From positions 1 to 8,908 of the forward strand of contig JAUIAI010000059.1 in NCBI GenBank assembly GCA_030425615.1: a DNA stretch of 8,908 nt, given 5' to 3'. Within the stretch, counting starts at the first letter, position 1. Each line of letters starts with the position of its first letter. The stretch comes from Gammaproteobacteria bacterium. GTDB lineage: Bacteria > Pseudomonadota > Gammaproteobacteria > Burkholderiales > Burkholderiaceae_E. The translations under genes were made by a program, and so were the position numbers. Below are positions 1 through 6,943 of this stretch, piece after piece. The notes under the pieces are model-generated. The model had not been told where the DNA came from, ran no database searches, and saw only the letters and a list, made by a program, of their open reading frames with translations.

Positions 1-159
1 AACCGGACGCGCAGCAGCAGCGGCAACAAGATGGCGATGACCAACATCCAGCAGCGCTTCGACCTCGCCTACGACACGCGGGCACAGGTTGATGTGAATG
101 ACACCGACAACACGTTCACCGTGCAACTTCGCTTCCCCTACGAGGAAGCCCGCACGTGA
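1..159 (+). CDS. LytS/AlgZ-type sensor histidine kinase, C-terminal end (5' truncated by the window)
   Basis: Only the last 52 codons are present, reading in frame from base 1 to a TGA at 157-159. The fragment has the end of the HATPase domain found in LytS/AlgZ kinases: a Gly-Asn-Lys-Met-Ala-Met-x-Asn-Ile-x-x-Arg stretch about 9-20 residues in, then a hydrophobic beta strand ending in LRFPY near the C-terminus. In this family the GN-x-(I/M)-AL-x-NI segment belongs to the ATP-lid region. The membrane-sensing half, the phospho-accepting histidine and most of the ATP site lie outside the window. The stop codon overlaps the start of the response regulator gene by four bases (GTGA), so the two are probably translationally coupled and are presumably cognate partners. 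The symbol algZ would suit by gene order, but the fragment is too short to assign it firmly. Confidence 0.82.
   Translation, partial: NRTRSSSGNKMAMTNIQQRFDLAYDTRAQVDVNDTDNTFTVQLRFPYEEART
142..148 (+). promoter_or_regulatory. Shine-Dalgarno of the response regulator gene
   Basis: GAGGAAG lies inside the last codons of the kinase gene, with seven bases between it and the GTG at 156. It supports GTG as the start and explains efficient re-initiation at the GTGA stop/start overlap. Confidence 0.6.
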
Positions 160-944
160 AAATCCTGATCGTTGACGACGAGCCGGTTGCGCGGTCGAGG
201 CTGCGCGAACTCCTGGCCGACCTGGCACCCGACTTCCCCCACAGGATCGTGGGTGAGGCCGCCAACGCGCCCGAGGCTCTGTCGCAGATCGAGATGAACC
301 AGCCGCGCATCGTGCTGCTGGACATCCAGATGCCGAACATGACCGGCATCGAGCTTGCCCGCCATATCTCGGCGCGTGCGCAGAGCGGCGAAACCGATCG
401 GCCCATGCCGCTGATCATCTTCGTGACGGCCTTCGACGAGTTCGCGGTCGAGGCGTTCGAGGTGAGGGCGGTCGATTACCTGCTCAAGCCGGTTCGGGCC
501 CAGCGGCTCCTGGAGGCGTTGCGCCGGGCGATGGCGCGGGTACCCTCCGAGCATGCCGACGCGATCGATCAGCTCGCGCGCGCCACCAGCACGCGCCGCC
601 GTCATCTGTCGGTCCATGAGCGGGGCCGGGTGATCCTCGTGCCGCTCGAGCAGATCGTCTATCTGAAGGCCGAGCTCAAGTACATCACCGTTCGCACGAT
701 CGAGCGCGAGTTCCTGATCGAAGAGTCGCTGACGTCGCTCGAGCACGAATTCAGCGACCGGTTCGTGCGCATTCACCGCAATGCGCTGGTCGCTCGTCCG
801 GCCATCGCGGGCTTCGAGCGTGTGACGCCCTCCGGCGAGGCGGAGTCCGGTGACCCGTACTGGCAGGTGGTGATGCGCGACATCGACGAGCGCCTGCCGG
901 TGAGCCGTCGGCAGTGGTCGTCGGTGAAGAACCTGGTCAGCTGA
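156..944 (+). CDS. algR: LytTR-family two-component response regulator (AlgR-like)
   Basis: This 262-residue protein has an N-terminal receiver domain (about 1-120) and a C-terminal LytTR DNA-binding domain (about 148-255), the architecture and length of AlgR/LytR regulators. The acidic pair D7-D8, the phospho-acceptor D56 (in LLDIQMP), T91 and K111 (in DYLLKP) are all present, so the phosphorelay residues look intact. The LytTR part shows the usual FVRIHRNALV segment (203-212) and LPVSRR (247-252) near the end. It starts at GTG, overlapping the kinase stop, and hemC begins 7 bp after its stop. In Pseudomonas, algZ-algR also sits directly before hemC-hemD. There AlgR controls alginate and type IV pilus genes, but the targets here cannot be read from the sequence. 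The family call is firm; the symbol rests on architecture and gene order. Confidence 0.88.
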   Translation: MKILIVDDEPVARSRLRELLADLAPDFPHRIVGEAANAPEALSQIEMNQPRIVLLDIQMPNMTGIELARHISARAQSGETDRPMPLIIFVTAFDEFAVEAFEVRAVDYLLKPVRAQRLLEALRRAMARVPSEHADAIDQLARATSTRRRHLSVHERGRVILVPLEQIVYLKAELKYITVRTIEREFLIEESLTSLEHEFSDRFVRIHRNALVARPAIAGFERVTPSGEAESGDPYWQVVMRDIDERLPVSRRQWSSVKNLVS

Positions 945-951
945 GTCCGGA

Positions 952-1893
952 ATGAGTTCCGACGCACCCGGACGGCTCGTACTGGCCTCGCGCGAGAGCA
1001 GTCTTGCGATGTGGCAGGCGGAGCACGTCCGGGATCGTCTTCGGGGTCTTTATCCCGATTGCGAACTCGAAATCCTCGGTCTCACGACCGAGGGCGACCG
1101 GATCCTCGACCGCCCGCTCGCCGAGATCGGCGGCAAGGGGCTGTTCATCAAGGAACTGGAGGTCGCGCTGGCCGACGGTCGTGCCGATCTGGCGGTTCAT
1201 TCGATGAAGGACGTGCCGATGCAGATGCCCGAGGGCTTTGCGATCGGTGCCGTGCTCGTGCGTGAAGACCCGCGCGACGCGTTCGTCTCGAACACCTACG
1301 AGTCCCTGGATGCGCTGCCCTCCGGCGCCCGACTCGGTACGTCGAGCCTGCGCCGTTCGGCGCAGCTGCTCGCACGCTATCCCCATCTGGACGTCCGCCC
1401 GCTGCGCGGCAATGTCAACACCCGGCTGCGCAAGTTGGACGAAGGCGAGTACGAGGCGATCATTCTCGCCGCTGCGGGTCTGAAGAGGCTCGGATTCGCC
1501 GACCGGATCCGTCAGGTCGTTCCGCCGCCGCATTGTCTGCCGGCCGTGGGGCAGGGTGCCCTGGCCATCGAGATCCGCGCCGATCGTAGCGACCTCGTCG
1601 ACGCGCTGCGGCCCCTCAACGATCCTGCGACGGCGCTGGCCGTGCGCTGCGAGCGCGCCATGGCGGGGCGCCTTGCGGGAAGCTGCCGCGTGCCGCTGGC
1701 CGGATACTGCGAGGCCATTGAGGGCGGTCGTCATGAACTGCGGGCGCGGGTGGCTGCACCGGACGGATCCGAGGTTCTCGAGTCGGTGATCGTGGAGTCG
1801 ATTTCCTGTGAGGCCGATGCGGATCGTGTGGGCCTGGCCGCTGCCGAAGATCTGCTCGGGCAGGGCGCCGCGCGTTGGCTGCCTTTGTCCTGA
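952..1893 (+). CDS. hemC: Porphobilinogen deaminase (hydroxymethylbilane synthase)
   Basis: This cytoplasmic enzyme joins four porphobilinogen molecules into linear hydroxymethylbilane, the substrate of HemD. The 313 residues match the usual bacterial length. Visible hallmarks are LASRESSLAMWQA near the N-terminus, the catalytic aspartate D87 in HSMKDVP (83-89), and the substrate- and cofactor-binding arginines R134/R135 in SSLRRSAQ and R152/R158 in RGNVNTRLR. C245 in GSCRVPLAGY is the cysteine that carries the dipyrromethane cofactor. All three domains appear complete. The ATG at 952 follows the regulator stop by 7 bp with no strong Shine-Dalgarno, so coupled translation is likely. Its 3' end overlaps hemD by 19 bp. 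It is probably co-transcribed with the upstream two-component pair. Confidence 0.97.
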   Translation: MSSDAPGRLVLASRESSLAMWQAEHVRDRLRGLYPDCELEILGLTTEGDRILDRPLAEIGGKGLFIKELEVALADGRADLAVHSMKDVPMQMPEGFAIGAVLVREDPRDAFVSNTYESLDALPSGARLGTSSLRRSAQLLARYPHLDVRPLRGNVNTRLRKLDEGEYEAIILAAAGLKRLGFADRIRQVVPPPHCLPAVGQGALAIEIRADRSDLVDALRPLNDPATALAVRCERAMAGRLAGSCRVPLAGYCEAIEGGRHELRARVAAPDGSEVLESVIVESISCEADADRVGLAAAEDLLGQGAARWLPLS

Positions 1894-2645
1894 CCCAGCC
1901 GCTCGGCCGTGTCGAGGCGGTGCGCGACGCGCTCCGGTCACACGGCCACTCCACCCTCGAACTGCCTTTTTCGGCCCTGAGTCCGAGGGTCGACGGTCTG
2001 GCGGCCCTGGGGCGCATCGCGAAAGAGGATTTCGACCGGGTCGTCTTCGTCAGCCCGGCGGCGGCGGCCTTCGCGGCACCCGTGCTCGGGCCGGTCCTGC
2101 ATGGTCACACGGGGGTCGCTGCGGTCGGGGCAGGGACCGGGGACGCCCTTCGCCAGACCGGCATTCTGGCGTCCGGACAGGGTGTGGTGATGCCTCCTGC
2201 GCCACCGTATGATGCCGACGCGCTTTATCCCCTGCTCTGTGACCCGGACGTCGCGTCCGTGGCGGTGGTCAAGGGAACCGGGGGGCGGAAGGACTGGTTG
2301 GACAGGCTGCGCGCGACCGGGCGTTTCGTACAGGCCTTCGAGATCTACGATTCCCGGCCTGTCGCACCCGCTCCCGGAGTTGCCGACGAGCTCGCGTCCG
2401 TCCTGGATTCCGGTGAGTTCGTGGTCTGGCTGCTGAGCAGTCGCGGCGCCATTCGCGCGCTCCTGACCTGGCAGCCACTGGGTGCGCTTCTGGGGCGCCT
2501 GCTCGCGCTGCCGGCGATCGCGGTTCATCCGAATGTCGCCGAGTCGGCCCGGGCCGCCGGTTTCGTCGACGTTCGCCTGCCGGATCAGGGCCAGACTCTC
2601 CTGCAGGCCGCTCTGGCGGTGGCCGAAGACCCCTCGAACGGCTGA
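1875..2645 (+). CDS. hemD: Uroporphyrinogen-III synthase
   Basis: HemD cyclises hydroxymethylbilane while inverting ring D, giving uroporphyrinogen III for heme and siroheme synthesis. The family is poorly conserved, but the 256 residues show the expected two-lobe pattern: FVLTQPLG at the start, FVSPAAAAF (58-66), VAAVGAGTGDAL (81-92), VVKGTGGRKDWLDRL (131-145), a YDSRPV linker (158-163), SSRGAIRAL (188-196) and a final helix AESARAAGF (222-230). The start is TTG at 1875, inside the end of hemC. It places the first beta strand where the family needs it, and no ATG or GTG fits better. A purine-rich GGGCAGGG stretch lies upstream. The protein ends after the synthase domain with no membrane helix, so it is not the HemD-HemX fusion known in some betaproteobacteria. 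Confidence 0.9.
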   Translation: MAAFVLTQPLGRVEAVRDALRSHGHSTLELPFSALSPRVDGLAALGRIAKEDFDRVVFVSPAAAAFAAPVLGPVLHGHTGVAAVGAGTGDALRQTGILASGQGVVMPPAPPYDADALYPLLCDPDVASVAVVKGTGGRKDWLDRLRATGRFVQAFEIYDSRPVAPAPGVADELASVLDSGEFVVWLLSSRGAIRALLTWQPLGALLGRLLALPAIAVHPNVAESARAAGFVDVRLPDQGQTLLQAALAVAEDPSNG

Positions 2646-2672
2646 CCCGGGGGTTCGCCGGACCCCTACAAT
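2642..2672 (+). promoter_or_regulatory. Possible promoter of hemY
   Basis: TACAAT at 2667-2672 matches five of six bases of the sigma-70 -10 box. A weak -35 (CTGACC, four of six) lies at 2642-2647, but its 19-base spacer is longer than ideal. The expected start of transcription, near 2679, would give a leader of about 57 bases. The same CCTACAAT-type word appears before ppa in this window. Read-through from hemD remains possible. Confidence 0.45.
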
Positions 2673-2687
2673 GGGTGGTCGATCGTT

Positions 2688-2706
2688 CGCGACGATTGTC
2701 GTCGCG
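2688..2706 (+). repeat. Perfect 8-bp inverted repeat (hairpin) in the hemY leader
   Basis: CGCGACGA at 2688-2695 and TCGTCGCG at 2699-2706 are exact reverse complements separated by TTG. In RNA this makes a GC-rich eight-pair stem with a three-base loop, starting about ten bases after the predicted hemY transcription start. No run of T follows, so it does not look like an intrinsic terminator. It could be a leader structure, a DNA operator or an mRNA-stabilising element. Confidence 0.6.
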
Positions 2707-2735
2707 GAGCCACCGCCGATTCTTTCTACGCTCTC

Positions 2736-3950
2736 ATGCGCCTGCTGATCAAACTGCTGATCGTGCTCGGGCTGGCCGCCGTGCTGGGTCTCCTGATCCG
2801 CTACCACGAGGGTAGCGTCACGATTTCGCTGCCGCCCGACTCCTACGAGCTCGCTCCGAACGAACTCGCCCTTGGCATCCTGGCCATGTTCGCGCTCGGC
2901 TATGTCGTCGTGCGGGTTTTCATCCACTTGTTCTCGCTGCCCGAGTCCCTCGGCCGCTGGTGGGGGGCAAGGCGCCGTCGCCAGGCCGAGCAGGCGCTGC
3001 GCGATCTCGTGCTCGCCGTTCACGAGGGCGATCTCGATAAGGTCGACAAGCTGGCGGAACGGGCGCAGCGCGACGAGGCGTGTGCCGGACCGTCGGCTCT
3101 GATGGCCGCGCGGGCGGCCCACCTGGCTGGCGACGTGGCACGTCGCAACCAGTGGGTGCAACGCTCGGCGAGCGCGCCGGGCGCAGACCGGGCGCGCATC
3201 ATGTTCGCGGCAGAGAGTGCGCTGGACGATCAGCGTCCCGGCGATGCGCTGGCCATTCTCGGGCGCGCGCCCACGCCTCTGACGGCCTCCGTGCAGTTCC
3301 TTCGCCTGAAGCTTCGTGCGCTGGAGGGGACGGGGCGCTGGCGGGAGGTTCTCGACGTCGCGGCGGCTTTGTTCGCCAGAAAGGGCCTCGATGCGCAGGC
3401 GCAGGTCCAGGTGCGCGCCAGGGCGTACGAGGCTTTGTTCGAGGTCGCCCAGGGGCCGGACGAGGTCGATGCCCTGTACGCCGAACTGGGTCGTCAGGAT
3501 CTGGGCGCCGGCTCGGTCATGGAGGCGGCGGCCGAGGCCTATGCCCGTACCGGGGAAGAACTCAAGGCGTTGCGCGTGATCGAGCGGATTCTGGAGACGC
3601 GGCTCTCACCTGCGGCGCTGGTCCTGTTCACCCGTCTGGACACGATTCCGCCGCGGGACCGGTTGCGGCTGGCCGAGCGTTGGCAGCGTCAGTACGACGA
3701 CGATCCGCTGATTCTCGCGACGTTGGGCCGCCTCTGCATTGCCGAAGGGCTGTGGGGCAAGGCCGAGGAATGCCTGCGGGCCGCCAACGCGAAGTCACCG
3801 TCGCCGTTCACGCGGCTCGCGCTCGCGGAGATGTACGAGGCCATGGGCCGCCAGCAGGATGCGTCGATGCTGTACAAGGACATCGCGCGCGACCCGCACG
3901 GCGGTCGGCTGCCGCCGCCCGTGGACGAGCGCCGCCGCCTGCCCGAGTGA
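2736..3950 (+). CDS. hemY: HemY, inner-membrane TPR protein of the heme biosynthesis operon
   Basis: This 404-residue protein has the proteobacterial HemY layout. Two N-terminal membrane helices (about 4-22 and 43-65) are joined by a short segment with a conserved YHEGSV. A basic stretch (GRWWGARRRRQ, 73-83) follows, then an alanine-rich helical region of TPR-like repeats to about residue 385. It is anchored in the inner membrane, and the family is thought to act as an accessory or scaffold for late heme enzymes; its exact reaction is not established. It is not the Bacillus HemY, which is a protoporphyrinogen oxidase. The ATG at 2736 gives the typical MRLLIKLLIV start, and no upstream in-frame start exists in the 90 bp spacer. 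No Shine-Dalgarno is visible; the preceding 20 bases are pyrimidine-rich. hemX is missing from its usual place just upstream. Confidence 0.9.
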   Translation: MRLLIKLLIVLGLAAVLGLLIRYHEGSVTISLPPDSYELAPNELALGILAMFALGYVVVRVFIHLFSLPESLGRWWGARRRRQAEQALRDLVLAVHEGDLDKVDKLAERAQRDEACAGPSALMAARAAHLAGDVARRNQWVQRSASAPGADRARIMFAAESALDDQRPGDALAILGRAPTPLTASVQFLRLKLRALEGTGRWREVLDVAAALFARKGLDAQAQVQVRARAYEALFEVAQGPDEVDALYAELGRQDLGAGSVMEAAAEAYARTGEELKALRVIERILETRLSPAALVLFTRLDTIPPRDRLRLAERWQRQYDDDPLILATLGRLCIAEGLWGKAEECLRAANAKSPSPFTRLALAEMYEAMGRQQDASMLYKDIARDPHGGRLPPPVDERRRLPE

Positions 3951-3977
3951 GCGGCGCGAAGCCCGGTCGGAACCTGC

Positions 3978-5375
3978 TCAACGGGTGGCGTTCTCGCGGT
4001 TGCGCAACCGGAAGAAAACGGCGAACGCCAGCAGCAGCAGTCCGGTGACGGCGAACGTGGCGGATTGGGCATCCGCCCCCGGCACGCGGACCGAAAACGC
4101 CGACTGCACCGTGGGCAGCACGATGGCACCGAGCATCAGTCCGAAAAGGCGGGTGACGCCGGCGAGGCTGCCGGCCACGCCCCGGGCGTGCGGAGGCAGG
4201 TGGCGCATCGTGCCCTCGAGATGGCCGATCTGATAAAGACCGACGCCGACGCCGCAGGCCAGGAGCAGGACCGCCAGAGCGGGCAGGCCCGGCAGCCAGG
4301 GGAGGGCGCCGATGGCCGCCAGCGCGACCGCCGAGACGGCCAGACCCGTCGTCATGAGGGTGGCGGCGCTGGCCGTCCCCGCCAGTCTCGGTGCCCACTG
4401 GCCGGCGAGGAAAGCGCCCGCCGGGTATAGCGTCAACAGTGCTCCGGCCGCGGTGATGCTCAGGCCGGGCCATTGGGCAAGGCGGTACGGCAGCAGCAGC
4501 AGGTTGGCGAAGGCCGCCAGATTGATGGCGACCGCGCCGATCTGGAAGTCGCGAAACGCCCGGTCGGCCAGCCAGTCGACCTGCAGGATGGGGTCCTCGG
4601 CCCGTCGCTCCACACGCACGAACGCGAACATGCCGACCAGTGTCAGCGCGACCGCGGCGAGCGCGCTCACCGAGAGGATTCCGCCGGTGCGCCATGCATT
4701 GGCCGCGACCACGATGCCCATCGACCAGGCGCCGAGCAACAATGCGCCGGCCAGGTCGAAGGGCTTGCCGGCGAGTGCGTTCCGGGCTTCACGGGCCTCG
4801 TTCGTGTCGCGTGTCGAGTCCAGGGTCATGACCATCAGCATCGCGGCGAGCGCAATGGGCACGCGGATCCAGAACACGCCCGGCCATCCGAACTGTTGGA
4901 CCAGCCAGCCGCCGGCCAGCGGACCGATGGCCATGCCCAGGCCGAACAAGGCCGTGTAAAGCGCCATGGCGCGGCGCTGCTCGGCTGCCGGATAGAGCCA
5001 GCTCACCAGAGCGGGCGCGACGCCGATGACCATGCCGGTCCCGATCCCCTGCAGGACGCGCATGGCCACGAGCACGCCGAACGTGGGGGCCATCGCACAG
5101 CCCGCCAGGGCCATGGCCGCCAGGGCAAGGCCCAGCAGGAAGACGCGTCTGTGGCCCAGGCGGTCGCCGATCTTGCCGAACGCCACGGCCAGGCCGGTCT
5201 GGACGAGGGCAAACGGAATGATCACCCACTGGATCTGGGTGACGGTGATCGCGAAAGCCTCCGACAGGGCCGGAAACGCGACGTTGACGAGCGTGTCGAG
5301 CGGCGCGATCGACGTGCCGAGTCCGACGGCTGCGATCGCCAGCCGGGCGGGGCGCTCAACCGTGGCGGAGCGCAA
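3978..5375 (-). CDS. MFS transporter, 14-helix drug:H+ antiporter-2 (DHA2) type
   Basis: This 465-residue integral membrane protein has about 14 hydrophobic segments spread from residue 12 to 457, the number expected for DHA2 exporters. Visible MFS motifs are a PLDTLVNVAFPAL segment in helix 1 (25-37, motif D1-like), motif A GKIGDRLGHRR (67-77), motif B with R106 in AMRVLQGIGTG, and the antiporter motif C GLGMAIGPLAGG (145-156). It therefore probably uses the proton gradient to export a small molecule, but the substrate cannot be told from sequence. The start is TTG at 5375, inside the end of the aldehyde dehydrogenase gene (20 bp overlap). No ATG or GTG is available before helix 1, and the ribosome site is weak, so it is probably coupled to its neighbour. 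It is convergent with hemY, with 27 bp between stops. Confidence 0.87.
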   Translation of the reverse strand: MRSATVERPARLAIAAVGLGTSIAPLDTLVNVAFPALSEAFAITVTQIQWVIIPFALVQTGLAVAFGKIGDRLGHRRVFLLGLALAAMALAGCAMAPTFGVLVAMRVLQGIGTGMVIGVAPALVSWLYPAAEQRRAMALYTALFGLGMAIGPLAGGWLVQQFGWPGVFWIRVPIALAAMLMVMTLDSTRDTNEAREARNALAGKPFDLAGALLLGAWSMGIVVAANAWRTGGILSVSALAAVALTLVGMFAFVRVERRAEDPILQVDWLADRAFRDFQIGAVAINLAAFANLLLLPYRLAQWPGLSITAAGALLTLYPAGAFLAGQWAPRLAGTASAATLMTTGLAVSAVALAAIGALPWLPGLPALAVLLLACGVGVGLYQIGHLEGTMRHLPPHARGVAGSLAGVTRLFGLMLGAIVLPTVQSAFSVRVPGADAQSATFAVTGLLLLAFAVFFRLRNRENATR

Positions 5376-6822
5376 TCGTCTTCAGCGTGGTGAAGCCGTA
5401 CAGCGCCTCGAAGCCTTTCTCGCGCCCGTAGCCCGAGTGTTTCATGCCGCCGAACGGCAGTTCGACCCCGCCGCCGGCCCCGTAGTTGTTCACGAAGACC
5501 TGGCCCGTGCGCAAGGCGCGTGCAAGTCTCATCTGGCGGGCACCGTTCTCGGTCCAGACGCCGGAGACGAGTCCGTACGGTGTGCCGTTGGCGAGCGCGA
5601 TCGCCTCGTCCTCGCTGTCGAAGGCGCTGATGCCCAGCACCGGTCCGAAGACCTCCTGCTGGGCGACCGGGTGATCCCGCGGCACCGCGTCGAGCAGGAT
5701 GGCCTGCTGGTAGAAGCCACCCGCGGGCAGGTCGGCCGCCATCTGGCCGCGGGCGAGGATCGGCAGGCCGTCCCGTTCGGCCTGGGCGAGAAAGCCAGAC
5801 ACGCGTTCACGCTGGCGCGCGTTGATCAACGGGCCGAGATCCGCGTCGTTGGTCGCGGTGTCGGTGCGCAGCGAGCCGAAGGCCGCCGCCAGCCGTTCGG
5901 CCAGTTCGGCCTGCCGCGCACGGGCGACCAGGACCCGCGAACCCGCCGAGCACGTCTGTCCGCAGTTCTGGACGATGGCGTTGACGATCACCGGGATCGC
6001 CGCATCGAGATCGGCGTCCTCGAAGACCACCTGTGCCGATTTGCCTCCCAGTTCAAGCGTGACCGGGCAGCAATGGGCGGCGGCGGCCCGGCTCACCCGT
6101 TCGCCGGTGGGGCCGGAGCCGGTGAAGGAGATGTGGTCGATGCCGGGGTGTTCGGCCAGCGCCTGGCCGGCCTCGTTCCCGAGTCCGGTGACGATGTTCA
6201 GCGCACCGGCCGGCAGACCGGCCTCGGCCGCCAGTTCGGCCACCCGCAAGAGGCTCAGGCAGGCGTCTTCGGCCGGTTTGACGACGCACGCGTTGCCGGC
6301 AGCGAGTGCCGCGCCCACCGAGCGCCCGATGATCTGCATCGGGTAGTTCCACGGAATGATGTGGCCGGTGACGCCGTGCGGCTCCCGCACCGTCAGCACC
6401 GTGTAACCGGTCTGATACGGCAGGGTCTGACCGTGAAGCTTGTCCGCTGCGCCGGCGTAGAACTCGAAATAGCGGCTCAGGGCGGTGGCATCGGCCCGGG
6501 CCTGCTTCATGGGCTTGCCCGTGTCCCGGGATTCCAACTCCGCCAGCTCCTGGTGGTGCCCGGCCACGAGTCCGGCCAGCGCGGCCAGGATGCGCCCGCG
6601 GCCGGCCGCGTCGGTCTGCCCCCAGGGGCCGCGGAACGGCAGACCGGTGACCGCTCCGTCCAGCGCGCGTCGCGCCGCGCGTACGGCCCGGTCGATGTCG
6701 TCGGCTCCGCCACGCGCTATCGTGGCGAACGATTCCCCGGTGGACGGATCGAGCACCTCGAGTACCCGCCCGTCCGCGGCCGCGGTGGATTCGTTGTCGA
6801 TGAAGTGCAGGCGGGTGAGCAT
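5356..6822 (-). CDS. NAD(P)-dependent aldehyde dehydrogenase
   Basis: This enzyme oxidises an aldehyde to the carboxylic acid with NAD(P)+. The chosen start gives 488 residues, the normal family size. Counted from it, the catalytic set is complete: N159 in IIPWNYP, K182 in VVKPAE, the FTGSGPTG nucleotide loop (233-240), the general base E257 in LELGGK, the nucleophile C291 in NCGQTCSAGSR, and E390 in EVFGPV. The C-terminal part has LPFGGMKHSGYGREKG, typical of betaine/4-aminobutanal-type and general aldehyde dehydrogenases. The substrate is not identifiable. The ATG at 6822 has GGAG six bases upstream and precedes the family-typical FIDN start; a GTG ten codons earlier lacks such a site and sits inside the predicted leader. 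It is the first gene of an operon with the overlapping MFS gene, which may export the product or a related compound. Confidence 0.95.
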   Translation of the reverse strand: MLTRLHFIDNESTAAADGRVLEVLDPSTGESFATIARGGADDIDRAVRAARRALDGAVTGLPFRGPWGQTDAAGRGRILAALAGLVAGHHQELAELESRDTGKPMKQARADATALSRYFEFYAGAADKLHGQTLPYQTGYTVLTVREPHGVTGHIIPWNYPMQIIGRSVGAALAAGNACVVKPAEDACLSLLRVAELAAEAGLPAGALNIVTGLGNEAGQALAEHPGIDHISFTGSGPTGERVSRAAAAHCCPVTLELGGKSAQVVFEDADLDAAIPVIVNAIVQNCGQTCSAGSRVLVARARQAELAERLAAAFGSLRTDTATNDADLGPLINARQRERVSGFLAQAERDGLPILARGQMAADLPAGGFYQQAILLDAVPRDHPVAQQEVFGPVLGISAFDSEDEAIALANGTPYGLVSGVWTENGARQMRLARALRTGQVFVNNYGAGGGVELPFGGMKHSGYGREKGFEALYGFTTLKTIALRHG

Positions 6823-6828
6823 CGTCGT

Positions 6829-6832
6829 CTCC
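6829..6832 (-). promoter_or_regulatory. Shine-Dalgarno that decides the aldehyde dehydrogenase start
   Basis: On the minus strand GGAG lies six bases before the ATG at 6820-6822. The alternative in-frame GTG at 6850-6852 has no comparable site, so the shorter, 488-residue protein is preferred. Confidence 0.7.
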
Positions 6833-6854
6833 GGTGATCGGTCTCGTCGCACCG

Positions 6855-6883
6855 ATTATCGCCAAAGCTCCGGCGGGCGTCAT
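6855..6883 (-). promoter_or_regulatory. Predicted sigma-70 promoter of the aldehyde dehydrogenase-MFS operon
   Basis: Read on the minus strand, ATGACG (four of six to the -35 consensus, at 6878-6883) is followed after exactly 17 bases by GATAAT (five of six to the -10, at 6855-6860). Transcription would begin near 6848, about 26 bases before the start codon and just ahead of the GGAG ribosome site. This is the best-formed promoter in the window. Confidence 0.55.
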
Positions 6884-6925
6884 GGCGCGCGCGACGACCC
6901 GTGCCTGCGCACGGTGGGGCTCGCC

Positions 6926-6931
6926 TACAAT
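6926..6931 (+). promoter_or_regulatory. Predicted -10 box of ppa
   Basis: TACAAT matches five of six bases of the -10 consensus and lies about 60 bases before the ppa start, in a spacer divergent from the aldehyde dehydrogenase. No good -35 is seen at 16-18 bases upstream. The word resembles the one in front of hemY. Confidence 0.45.
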
Positions 6932-6943
6932 CACCGCGAAAAC

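Noticed and set aside
1277..1285. GCGTTCGTC, one base different from the Pseudomonas AlgR box CCGTTCGTC
   Set aside because: It is inside hemC, encodes conserved residues, and a single nine-base near match is expected by chance in this base composition.
937..1941. A 334-codon minus-strand open frame opposite hemC
   Set aside because: hemC has all its catalytic and cofactor residues on the plus strand, and the antisense product has no domain features.
1875..2645. HemD as part of a HemD-HemX fusion
   Set aside because: The frame ends right after the synthase domain with no membrane helix or coiled coil, and no PF04375-like sequence follows.
1938..3161. A 407-codon minus-strand open frame across hemD and the start of hemY
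   Set aside because: It crosses two recognisable plus-strand genes and the promoter/hairpin spacer, and its product is low-complexity. It is an antisense shadow.
2736..3950. HemY as an oxygen-dependent protoporphyrinogen oxidase
   Set aside because: There is no FAD-binding GxGxxG motif at the N-terminus. Two membrane helices and TPR-like repeats identify the unrelated proteobacterial HemY.
3997..4010. Perfect 14-base palindrome CGGTTGCGCAACCG near the hemY-MFS junction, considered as a terminator
   Set aside because: It lies inside the last codons of the MFS gene, has only a five-pair stem, and is not followed by a T-run in the hemY direction. It is explained by codons for Arg-Leu-Arg-Asn-Arg.
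3080..4048. A 322-codon plus-strand open frame overlapping hemY in another frame
   Set aside because: It is Gly/Arg-rich, with no domain. HemY in the proper frame has the family layout, and this frame runs past it into the antisense of the MFS gene.
5026..6837. A 603-codon open frame on the plus strand opposite the aldehyde dehydrogenase and the 5' part of the MFS gene
   Set aside because: It lies antisense to a gene with a complete catalytic set and a ribosome site. Its product is Arg/Gly/Ala-rich without recognisable motifs, as expected from GC-rich codon shadows.
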